Made by a program: the position numbers and the translations under genes. Positions 24,589-34,800 of a stretch of 64,000 nt of DNA are shown here, in pieces (position 1 is the first letter of the stretch; each line of letters begins with the position of its first letter). A model generated the notes under the pieces. The model saw only the letters and a list, made by a program, of their open reading frames with translations, had not been told where the DNA came from and ran no database searches. Source of the stretch: Metaphire vulgaris (lineage: Eukaryota; Annelida; Clitellata; Crassiclitellata; Megascolecidae); the NCBI GenBank assembly GCA_018105865.1, contig CM030862.1:12528174-12592173 (forward strand). The letters are read 5' to 3'.

Positions 24589-25533
24589 TTAGAGAAGGTT
24601 GTGGGTCAGCATGACCTGGCACCCGCGCTGGGTGTGTTCGATGATCTTCTGCTTCAACTGGCCGACCTGGTCTCGTAGGGTCGAAGCGGTCCTCGCGAGG
24701 TTGACGTTCTGGTCCTGGAGTTCCTTGACGCGGTCCTGCAGCCGGGCTATCCGCTCGAGCTTCCTGTTGCGACACCGCGTCGCCGCGACGCGGTTGCGCG
24801 CCCGCTTTCGCTCGAGCTTCGCCGTCTCCTGGTCGTCCATGTTGATCGGCAGGATCTGCGGCATCGTCTGGACGACCGGTCTTATCGTCGGGACGGTCTG
24901 CGGAGAGGTCTCCGACTTGACCTGGAAGACCTGACCCTGATGCTGCTGCTGCTGCTGCTGATGCTGCTGCGGTGCTGGGTTGACCATGCGGACCGTCGGT
25001 GGCAGTTTCGACGACGAAGAGGGACCCGTGGCGACGTTCAGAGGCAGCATCTGACCGAGGGTGGCCGCGGGGAAGGTGATGACACTCCCCGGCAGCATCG
25101 TGGTCGTCGTCGTGATCGGCTGCGGTAGGCCAGTTGACGGCTTGGCGGCGGCGGTGGCGTGGGCGCCGACACCCGTGGGCCCCGACGCGGACGGTACGAC
25201 GAGGCTGGGGAACCCGTAGCTCTTGTGCAGCTCCCCGAGGGCGTCGACGAACCCGCGGGCGTACGCCTCCTGCTCCTCGGTGACCGTCTTCGGGTAGAGG
25301 ATCTGCGAAGTGGGAGTCGGGGTGGTGAGGACGAGGCCGTTCTGCTGGATGATGAACCGCTCGAGGTCGGGCGAGGCCAGCATCAGAAGACCGAGGTCCG
25401 GCGACCCGAGTATGTCGGTCAGCTTGTCCTGCTTCGTCGTCGTCGTCGGAGGAGCGGAATTCAGATCCAGCGTCATGCTGGTCTTCATCTTCTTCACGCT
25501 TCTCAGGTTATCGTCATACAGCGTCGTCTCCAT
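24589..25533 (-). CDS. JUN: Jun transcription factor (AP-1 subunit), intronless
   Basis: A single 314-residue open frame. Residues 36-76 are the delta/transactivation region, with JNK-type sites: SP at 44 and 54 (equivalents of human S63 and S73) and TTPTPT at 70-75 (equivalents of T91/T93). [20 protein letters not shown] follows, the conserved Jun segment. The middle is Ala/Pro/Gln-rich with a QQ/HQ tract. Residues 236-300 form the bZIP: the basic region [16 protein letters not shown] has the invariant N-x2-A-A-x2-C-R DNA contacts, and a five-heptad leucine zipper ends [15 protein letters not shown]. Jun homodimers or Jun-Fos dimers bind TRE (TGAGTCA), and Jun-ATF dimers bind CRE. The lack of introns matches vertebrate c-Jun. 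The upstream 400 bp carry TRE and MEF2 sites, which suggests autoregulation. Confidence 0.98.
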   Translation of the reverse strand: METTLYDDNLRSVKKMKTSMTLDLNSAPPTTTTKQDKLTDILGSPDLGLLMLASPDLERFIIQQNGLVLTTPTPTSQILYPKTVTEEQEAYARGFVDALGELHKSYGFPSLVVPSASGPTGVGAHATAAAKPSTGLPQPITTTTTMLPGSVITFPAATLGQMLPLNVATGPSSSSKLPPTVRMVNPAPQQHQQQQQQHQGQVFQVKSETSPQTVPTIRPVVQTMPQILPINMDDQETAKLERKRARNRVAATRCRNRKLERIARLQDRVKELQDQNVNLARTASTLRDQVGQLKQKIIEHTQRGCQVMLTHNLL

Positions 25534-25678
25534 CTTTATTTCTGTCTCTTTCTATCAAATAATAGCGCAAATAGTGACAACCGTTTTCCCTCGACTCTAT
25601 TCGTCTATTCGCTCCGCAAGAATTGCAAAATTAAGCCACAAGGCGGCGCGTTCCTGCTTTTATGGATGAGTAACGCGT

Positions 25679-25962
25679 CTATTTTTAGAATTACATCATT
25701 TCTTCAAGATCTCATTGGCCGATCGTTTCCGGACGGTCTATTTTTAGACATGACATCACGGCTCTGACAGTCGATTGGTCAAAGCGGCATTGCTTTGAGG
25801 CCTCTCATTGGTCGGTCATTACATCATAGTTGGCACAAGCAGAAAGCATGCGATGCGGTCTAAAAATAGATTGGCCGTGAACGGCGCTGGCGCCACCTAT
25901 CGACCGGATGCGCTTGGCCGTGAGTCAGTGCGTGTAATGACGTCAAGGCTAATTGTGATTGG
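25679..25962 (-). promoter_or_regulatory. Jun upstream regulatory region: MEF2, TRE, CRE and CCAAT cluster
   Basis: MEF2 sites CTATTTTTAG are at 25679-25688 and 25738-25747, and CTAAAAATAG at 25860-25869. TRE-like octamers are at 25691-25698 (TTACATCA), 25751-25758 (TGACATCA, as I recall the jun1 site of vertebrate c-jun) and 25819-25826 (TTACATCA). A consensus AP-1 site TGAGTCA is at 25921-25927 and a CRE TGACGTCA at 25938-25945. ATTGG (inverted CCAAT) occurs at 25714, 25774, 25807, 25870 and 25958. The MEF2 plus TRE pairing is the architecture described for the c-jun promoter, which supports real function. Confidence 0.8.
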
Positions 25963-26730
25963 TCGAACGTTCTAAACGAGACAGAGAGGCTTTTACCCGG
26001 AAGACGGTCGAAGGCGGCGCGCTGGAGAAAACCGCACCGGGTAGAAAGAGCAACGTCCCCTCCGTCTGGTTATACTGTAATATTAGTCTGTCCCAGTCAA
26101 CGCTTGTTCCAAAAATTTAGTCTTCAAATAGTTTGTTCTCTCTTTTAAGCCACCAATGGGGGGGGGGGGGGTGAAAAGTTAGAACCCAACCTCTTCGACA
26201 AATCCAATTCTGTCCGAAATATTTAGTGACTACAACGTGTCCTGTTAGTAAAGCATCGAAATAATTATAAGAATTAAGTCTCCTAACAAATTTAGAGGTT
26301 ATTGACCCAACCACTCTGTCCTATTTTGCCGAGGAATGGGGAGGGGAGGTGGTGGGGAGGGGCGAGGGTTCGAAAGTCACCCCAGTAAAGTTGTCAAAAG
26401 TTTTAAGGTAAGAGCTTGACCGAGCTATTGCTTCTGTGAACATTCGAACAATGCCAAAGAAGCAAAATGGTGTAAAGCATGCTTTAGATAAAAGTTTCCT
26501 CTTAATTAAGTAGTTATTATTATTAATTAAGTAATGTCTGTGTCAGCAGGATTGAATAGGTTTATTCCCTCAAATCAATGTAAGCTTTAGAATATGGTGG
26601 TCGTAATGGACATTAACCTCAGTTTCTAAATTCTTGGCACCTCTACTTACTGCCCTCAAGTGGTCTCGACAAGTCCTCTAGTGCTAGGCAAAATTCGTTT
26701 CACAAATTTTCATTATTGCCATAAATTAAT

Positions 26731-26855
26731 GGGGCCGTCCATAAATTACGTCACGCTAATTTTGAGTATTTGACCCCGTTCCCTTTGTCACAGACTGTGT
26801 CAGACTTTGTATAGACCCCTCTCTCACAAACGTGACGTACCTTATGGACGGGTCC
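26731..26855. mobile_element. GGGGCCGTCCAT-family MITE
   Basis: GGGGCCGTCCATAAATTACG on the left is mirrored by GTGACGTACCTTATGGACGG on the right. It is 125 bp, a shortened relative of the 21774 element. Confidence 0.82.
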
Positions 26856-27529
26856 AATTAAATTTTTAAATTTCAGATTAAACACAAGACACTATAGGTC
26901 GACCGAAGTGCAGCTTAAAATAGTGACGATCACTCATTTCACTTTAACGTCATTCTTATCGTCAATAATTCTTATCACAAAATTCTAGATTGTTCGTAGG
27001 CGTCCGAAGCCTCGCCTTGTCAGGAATGATTTTTATTCTGACTGACGTTGACTGACCTTAGTCCCACAAATCAAAACACTTTTAGTCCTCCTTGAACTTC
27101 CTAATTCTCTGTTTAGGCAAGTTTAGACTCGCCCACGCACAAACACACCGCTTGGCACACGACCAAACAGGACACTTATTGTAGGCCTATCTCTACATAT
27201 ATCCGCTATGGCTAGAGAACGTCCTTGCCTGGCCACGTTACTGGACCCGGTGCGTTTGGTCGGCGCGTATGTTGCGGCCCATCCCGTGCCATAAATACTG
27301 CGCAGTTACTGGGAATCGTGTCGGATCTGCATCGGGCTAGAAACGCTGTTTATCTCTCGCCGCCGTTTGGCCGACTGCCAGAGAACAACAGCAGACACCG
27401 TTCGACCCAATAACACGGTTAACGGTCTCGCAGACGGACCTCGCGTCACGTGACACGTCTCGAAGGATTTTTCTCTGAATAACAATATGTTACCGAGAAT
27501 CTAAAAGATGCAAATTAAGAAGATCACAT

Positions 27530-27675
27530 AGGCGTAAACCTCTATTAGGCCCCTATGGGTTCGAGCCCCCACTCTACGAGAAGCGACCATCCCCACTTCA
27601 TGAGAAGCTACCATAGGGAAGGGGAATATATATTTACGTGGGTCCCCTTTCCCTCTTTCATCCTGGTTTACGCCT
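27530..27675. mobile_element. MITE with AGGCGTAAACC ends
   Basis: AGGCGTAAACC (27530-27540) is an exact inverted match of GGTTTACGCCT (27665-27675). A diverged inverted half copy (TAATAGAAATTTACGCCTAA) lies at about 28485-28505. No target duplication was recognised. Confidence 0.65.
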
Positions 27676-27730
27676 TGGAAGAAATCGGTTACTCCTCTGC
27701 CATAAGCAAAACATCTGTAGTGTGCATATA

Positions 27731-27797
27731 CAGGGTGGCGCAAAAACCGGACTATATTAAATGCAAACCTAAATGTGACTTGTCCGGTTTTTTGAGC

Positions 27798-27800
<3 letters not shown>
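27731..27800. mobile_element. CAGGGTGGCGCAA-type mini-element, copy 2
   Basis: A 70-bp unit bounded by TA. Left CAGGGTGGCGCAAAAACCGG and right CCGGTTTTTTGAGCCAC are imperfect inverted repeats, and the core is shared with 13887-13950. TA flanks suggest a Tc1/mariner-type origin. Confidence 0.75.

Positions 27801-27801
<1 letters not shown>

Positions 27802-27882
<81 letters not shown>
27802..27882. repeat. (TA)n microsatellite
   Basis: About 40 TA units starting at the right end of the mini-element, possibly seeded by its TA target. Confidence 0.95.
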
Positions 27883-27886
<4 letters not shown>

Positions 27887-28125
27887 GTGTCGCCCGGCGT
27901 TTAAATGTAAATTGAAATAGGTGTCAGGTGAAAATATTGGGAAAGCAGGATACTTATTCCCAAGCAGATAAGGGTTGCGATAGCAAAATGTACGCCTGCA
28001 TATAATTTTTATTGTAATTGACATCTGTCATTGTCACCCTGTTTCGTTGAAAATAGTTTCACAGCCCGTTATGATCATTGGCATAAGTTTGGATTTTAAA
28101 AAGGTAAAGACCCAAACCCTATGCC

Positions 28126-28421
28126 CAGTGGCGTAACGTGGGTGGGGAGGGGCGAGGGACAATTTTCAAAAGCCTCCGGGCCCCGCAAGAAGGGGGGCCC
28201 CGAAAAGTGGTTGCAACTTACTAAACAATGATTTACTTTTACATTTTACTAAACTATATCAATATTAGGGTACTGCTACCGAGTGAGTAATTATTGAATT
28301 AGGGAGTAAACCTTATTTTTAGAACGGAGTAATCTATGTTAGCCTATAGGGGCCCCATATCCTATAGGGGCCCCCATATCAAGGATGCCCCTGGGGCCCC
28401 GAAAGTCACGCTACGCCACTG
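28126..28421. mobile_element. hAT-type MITE, family H2 (CAGTGGCGTA), copy 1
   Basis: The ends CAGTGGCGTAACGTG and CACGCTACGCCACTG are inverted repeats. A perfect 8-bp target duplication CCTATGCC (28118-28125, 28422-28429) assigns it to hAT. Confidence 0.93.
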
Positions 28422-29303
28422 CCTATGCCTTCCTCTTCTTTATGGAAACCTCTGAAAAAGTGAGGGGCTAGACCCTATAGAAGCCTAATAGAAATTTACG
28501 CCTAAGTTGTGGCAACCATATAACCACCAAACAGATGTACGTTAACTGTTCTTTTTATTGGTGTATAATACCAAGAGAATTTCCACAATGAATCTAACAA
28601 GTGGCTATACTTCGTGTGGTATTTCATTAGTAAGCGAGTGAGTGGGAATATAAGACTTATAAGTACGTAAATGGGTTTTAAAAACTAGAATAACCACCTG
28701 TCGTTCTATCTTGTCAGGATTTTTTCGCAGTTTCCCATGCAGATCTTCTTGAGACGCAGATAGGCCTATGGAAATTCCGATGGTTAGTCGATTTCATTTC
28801 GTGCATGGTGTCAGAGAAGTTTTGATTTTTACCGGAGCTTTCGCTGGAGGGACCGACCCGTTGTGCTGTCGACATCTAGCGAATGGTCGCGCAGACGCAA
28901 ATGAACTCTTGAAACGGATTTTAAAAATTGCGTTTAGGCCTAACGTGCGATTAATTTACAATTCAGACTTCCAAGAATAGGTTGACATCAGCCCACGCAA
29001 GGCAAACGAGTTCGAGATGAAGATAAATAGGGCTTAGTCCAGTTTTAGTCTAATTCAGATCGCATGGTGAATTAATTTTGGGATGGGGGCCTAACATTTG
29101 CAAATTTTCAACTCATTCTCATTAAGAAGGCTTGTAGGGGCAACACCGCAACAGACCACTTCTTTCTCCCCAGTAATCCCCCGAAATGTGTTTACAGTCT
29201 GGCTGATGGAAGTTGATACCGTGGGCTTAAGCTCGAAAGTTACTTGTCTAGATCTTACAGTCTATATCAGACTAGCCATGTTCTCAAATGAAACAAGAGC
29301 ATA

Positions 29304-29497
29304 GGGGCCATCCATAAAGTCCGCCATGGTCAGGGGAGTATAAGAAAGTGTGACAATTTGTGGCAAGAGGTAGGGGTAATAGCCATCGTGACGTCACACT
29401 TTCCGTACATATAAGACCTGAAATTTGTGACAGAGTGTGACAGAGGGAAGGGGTTAAAACCGTCAAAAATAGCGTGACGTATTTTATGGACGGCCCC
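29304..29497. mobile_element. GGGGCCATCCAT-family MITE
   Basis: GGGGCCATCCATAAAGTCCG on the left and GTGACGTATTTTATGGACGG (then CCCC) on the right. Internal direct words GTGACAGAGTGTGACAG. It belongs to the same family as 21774 and 26731. Confidence 0.82.
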
Positions 29498-29703
29498 AAA
29501 TCTGCCCATACACAAGTGAATTCGATGTGAGGTAGAAAATCTATTAACGAACTAGAAATAAGATCAACATACATATGCCTAATTTTGTAGCTTGGGTTTC
29601 GATCATCAGCAGTTCTGGATTGATAAATTCTGGAAAATATCGCAAATGTTTTGCCTAAACAAAAAAAATCGCCCTTACGTTCCAATTGTGGAAGCTGATC
29701 AGT

Positions 29704-30050
29704 CAGTGGCGTAGGTGACGTAGCCAATGGGGGGATTTTGGAGGTTAAACTCCCTTGGGCGCGGACGAAAATTTTTGTTAACGTGTTTCCATGCATTTTT
29801 TTTATTTTCGAACGAGGTTTTGAGGGTCGAAACCTCCCCATGGCGCTGCCGACCCCATTTTTTAAGCGCCATCGGTGACAACGTTTTTTCGTTTTTTGCT
29901 TGTCAGCGTCTGAAAGGAAAAATTTAAGAAGGAACGAAATAGGATAGATACATAGGATGACCTTTTTTGCTTGTCAAGATTTTTTAGAATGTTGGTTACG
30001 GTCAAAAGTCAAAACGAAACCCCCTTCCAGAAATCCTGGCTACGCCACTG
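29704..30050. mobile_element. hAT-type MITE, family H2, copy 2
   Basis: CAGTGGCGTAGGTGACGTAG on the left and CCTGGCTACGCCACTG on the right. The 8-bp flanks TGATCAGT and TGATCTGT match at seven of eight positions. The interior contains two exact TTTTTGCTTGTCA boxes (29893 and 29964). Confidence 0.85.
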
Positions 30051-31844
30051 TGATCTGTGATTTAACCCGTCCCCAACTCTGCAGTCTGCACCCTCACCGG
30101 CTTTTTCAGCCGATGGTCAAAATTTCCAAAAAGTCGCCAGTTAATAAGGGCGTATTTCCTGCAACGCCGTCCCAGGCGCTGCCAACCCTCGCTACGCCAC
30201 AGAGTGGGAGTAACTATTCCCACCTTTAAGCGATTTATTTATTTTTAGTAACTTTGTAAATTTCTCGCGCGTCAAGACTCCGTGGATACATCTTAGCCTG
30301 ACGTTTCATTGACGACGACAGCTGGTGAATGAAAGCTTTGAGAGAAGTGCTGTTGCATTGAAAATAGACGGAAATCAGCAGGTAATGAAAGATCCTAGGT
30401 GATGGCTTCGATCGCCATTATTACAATAACACAGACTAATTAACAGGAGAAATCTACGTCAGGCTTCTGAGTAACAATCAAACCACGGCTTCAATATTAG
30501 CTTATTAGTTTCCGGATACAGAACCTAAGAACCCACGTATGGTGATCGACAGCCCACAGTTCACTCTAACAAGTCTTCGTATCCGGGTGACGCATTCTAC
30601 GATTACCAGTGTATGCAAGGTCAACAAGGAAGCGTCAAATAATTCTTCTCGTCAGTTTTGCCAAGACGCGGTGGAATATTGAAGGTGATTTCTCCGACAA
30701 TGAACGCTCTAATACGTGACAGTAAGAACTTTTCAATTACTTAACCCCGGCACCCAGTGGCGTAGCCAGGGAGTTTAACCCCCTCCCTTTGGACGCCGAC
30801 TAAAAAATGTGTTTCCGTGCATTTTAAATTTTACATGTCCCTTAACGTCTTGAAAAGTCCGACAAGAACCACTTTTTGTAAAATTCGGACTGGTATATTT
30901 TCGAAAAATTTGAAAATCACAGAACTTTATAAAAAAATTAGGAGCCCATTACTGATCAGCCCAGGGTCTAGAATTTCTTTTGACGGGTCTGTGGGCGGTT
31001 GCTATCCCCTCGGTTTCCCTGATTTTTCTTACTCCTATATCGGATTCTATTTTCAAGCGTTTTTAGATGGCTGTGGGGGTTGACCTGCACACATTTTTAT
31101 ATGCTTTTGTGATTTTTTTGCAACAGGGTGACTTAGCTGCGATCATGTGCAATATATCCACCCCTAAATTTTTCTCTATTGGGTGTATTTTTCTTAATTG
31201 CAATCAAATGTCTTTAGCCTAAATCCTCTCTTTCGCATAGCAGGACATGCAGTATGAAAAGTTTGAACAATATCTGACTGCAAACGACGTGCTTACAGTA
31301 AGGCCAAATACAATGAAAGCAATGTACAGTTATTATACATTTCTCGGCATTTAACCGTGTGTATTCTGCATCCATTGATAGCAATGGATGGCAATGATCG
31401 CTTGAAATACAATAAAAGTAAAATCGTTTTCTAATGTCTAAAACTTATGCGTCATCTTCATACATTTCTAGCCAGATAGCAGCATAACTTTAGCATTCAA
31501 TTGACATGAAATGTGGAAATATTATGAACATCGTTGAATTTCTATGAGGTGGCTATGTTTGATGGTTAATAACTTGTATTAAGTGAGTAAAACCAACAAC
31601 TTGAAATACCAGTTTTGTAGATATTCGAACGCAGAATCCAAAGCGTTGTAACAATTTTCGACTATCAGAGGCTGGACCGAGAGAGAAGGGAAATGGGTTA
31701 GCAACCACCTGTTAGAAGACGTCGTCGTTACGTTAAGCGCTTAGCGGAATTATAGGGTTAACTCACTTCGGTGCTACAAATGGTTGCGATTTCCCAGCGC
31801 CAAATGGGGGGGGGGGGCGTGAAAAAACTGGCAAGACAAGTTTC

Positions 31845-34800
31845 ATGTTATTTGATAACTTTCAACAACAAATTAACGAAATAGAAAACCTAATGAACGC
31901 AATGAAAAACTACTTTGATGCTTTCAACTCTTATTGTGTTTCAATAGTTTTGATTACAATATTTCTGACTGCAACTGCGATCGAGTTCGTGGAAGCGTCT
32001 GGATGTCCAGAAGGCAGCTCTCCTTGCTACTCCTCAGATTCTTGTAGGAATGGACTCATATGCTGTTCGGGTGCTTGCGTGTAAGGAGGCATTTCACTTC
32101 TCATTAAGTAGACATTTAGACGTTTTGTGTCACTCATCATCGTCATGATTTTCTTAAATGGTCGTAACTCGATTGGGAGGCTGGCAATGCGCTACAGATA
32201 TAATTATTATTCATTGCTGTTTACCATCATTTGGCCATAGCGGTAGGCCGATTTCTAATGTTATCGTCATTAATTAAGGTCACTCATCCAAGTACTAACC
32301 GTGCTCAAAGGTGCTTAACTTCGGTGTTCTGACGGGAACCGGTCGCACAACGCCAAATAGGCCGGGTACATTATGCTAGGCGTATGGAATTTTAAACGCC
32401 AATTACATTCGTCATTATTGCCGGAAGTTGAATATCTCTATCTTTCGCTGCAGAAAATTAATTGAGAAACTCGAAATGTAGTAAGAAGAAAACCTGCTTT
32501 TAATGGGGGGGGGGCTGTCCGAGATTTATGCCAGGTTGTGACAGGGACGGAGACCAAACGTGTAAAAAATAGCGCAACATATTTTATGGACTCCCCTCAA
32601 CGGTTTAAATCAGAACTGGACAATTTCCGATACCAAGTAAATAATTGTCAATTTAAAAAAAATTCTATAACACACTATTAATTATGAATTGGAAAGAAGG
32701 ATAGTTGAAAACCATAAGAAAATAAGTGTCCCGACGGACTTTTTAGGACACTGGGACGACCAACGAAAAATTGGGACAATCCCTGAAAACCGAAACGTCT
32801 GGTCACCATGCTAATAATCATTATGTTAAAATTTTAAATGCATCATACCAATCTTGATCACCTGGGTGTTAAGTTAAATTGCAAGTTGCGGAGGAACTAA
32901 AAATGAGACTAAGACTAAGAACGTTGGCTGATGAGTGATAACTTTGTCTTACTGCGTTATACAAATTGTCTGTAAATAAATAAATAAGCATATGAGTGAA
33001 AATTATAGCAGAGTTCATAAAAGATTCTTCAAAAGTCGTAATTGTCTATACTCTATCGGGTCCAGTGCAATCAATAGAAGTCTAATCCTTCTCTTTCAAA
33101 GCCTAATTTCTCCGTCTTTCCAGTATTTTCAGGTCACTCTTTCCTTCCTCCTTCCTCAGCATCTCAGAGGCGAACCTAGGTTATTCGGAGCCCGGGGACA
33201 AAGTGTACGTTGGCGCCCCTAACAACTGACAAACAAAAAAGGTCCTCACATCGTTTTCGGCGCCCCTCAACTCTCTCTTCATATAGTGCTGACGAGCAAA
33301 AAAAGGTCCTCGCAAGTGTTTCTTCTACTTTGTTGTGCATTTCACTTACCCAAATATCCAATTTTGGCGCCCCCTCACCTCGGCGCCCGGAGACATGTGT
33401 ACCCCCCTGCCCTCCCCTAGATCCGCCTCTGCAGCGCGTCTTTCCTCTGTGTCTACAGTGTATCTTCTTTTATCGCTTCCATCTTCCACTTGGTCTACAT
33501 CCTTTATTAATTTCCCCTTTAAATTTCAGCAGGCTTGAGATTACGCGGGGCTTGAACTAGCTATTCGTTACTGTGAGCTCCTTTTTAATCCTATTGCGTG
33601 TTTGGTTTTGTAGAACACCAGCGTTGAATTGCCCGCCCTCTTCGGTGCGCTGCGACTCATCCAGTAACCATACCTGCCTTAATGGAGGCATATGCTGTCA
33701 AGATAATAGTCGAAGTAGAAGCAGTGCTTGCGAGTAAGGAAAGATTTCACTTCTCGAAGTTCTCGTTAACCCCTTAATCGTGTATTTAACTGTAACTCAA
33801 TGTAAAATGGACTGATATATATCCGGGATCCCCAGCTAAGGGGTTAAGAAGACTTTTAGCTAGTTTACGTCACTCATTATCGTCGCGATCTTCTTCAATG
33901 GTTGTACTGTATGTCTGTTCAAATATGTTCATTATTGCTTCCCATCGTTTGACTATTGCGCAATTGTGCTAAATTTTGTATTCCATCGGCAGAATGATAA
34001 CGATCTAGGGGCTGTCCATTAATTACGTCAACAATTTAGGGGAAGAGGGGGTTTAAAAAAGTTTGACAGTTGTTGACAGGGGGAGGTACTAGTACTACTG
34101 TCAATCAACTATATCATATCTGCCTCGTTGATTTTTTTGATAAATTTTAAATAATCTTTAGATTCTTTACTGATAACGATGGTAAAATCTTGACTGTTGA
34201 CTGATTGGGTGCTTATAAATTGCAGGTGTTTTGGTGGATTTACAGGAGCGTATTGTGAGCAAAGGCGTCGCAGTACGTTATCTAATATCACTTGGTCTTG
34301 CGATGTCGACATCTATCATATTAAAATCGTTATCTGTATGTCTGCTACCTTCAAGCGTTCTGATTGGTTGACTATTGCTAGACGGTTTAGACCGTTTAGT
34401 CCTTACGTCGCGATGCGTTGGTGGACGATGTTCGAAGACGACGTTGCTATTGGTAACAATTGTTCGTAGAACCGGTTTAGTCGAGTCAGTGCAGCATCAG
34501 AGGGCTGGGCGTGCGACGACGTTGCTATTGGTAACAATTGTTCGCAGCAATTTTAACGTACATTTTAGCGTACACAAAAAATACGTGTACAGCGTCACAA
34601 ATGGCCACAGTTGCGTGATTTTAACGTACATAGGCCTAATTATTAAGTGGCGCAGAGCTTGGCTAGGTGGCGATCATTGAAATGTTGTTCAGCATGAATT
34701 CAATGATTGGGTATTAGGTATAGGTATTGGTATTGGATTAGTATCAGTGGCGGCTCTAGAATTTGGCAAGTGGGGGGGCCGTTGGGGGGCAACTTCTAAT

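Larger units (their letters stand above)
26001..31844. other. Transposon-rich spacer between Jun and receptor gene A
   Basis: No exon is supported. It holds two GGGGCCGTCCAT elements, two CAGTGGCGTA hAT-type MITEs, a mini-element with CAGGGTGGCGCAA ends, an AGGCGTAAACC-bounded MITE, a long TA tract and further fragments ending in CTACGCCAC (about 30190) or starting CAGTGGCGTAGCCAGG (30756). Between 31.1 and 31.8 kb I see only AT-rich unique-looking DNA, presumably the promoter side of gene A. Confidence 0.5.

Noticed and set aside
24599..25767. Plus-strand frames across Jun
   Set aside because: Shadows of Jun; composition is Arg/Gly-rich as expected for the antisense of a GC-rich gene.
27548..27566. 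tRNA B-box-like GGGTTCGAGCCCC
   Set aside because: Lies inside an inverted-repeat MITE; no cloverleaf.
29284..29841. 185-codon minus-strand frame
   Set aside because: Runs through two MITEs; no domain.
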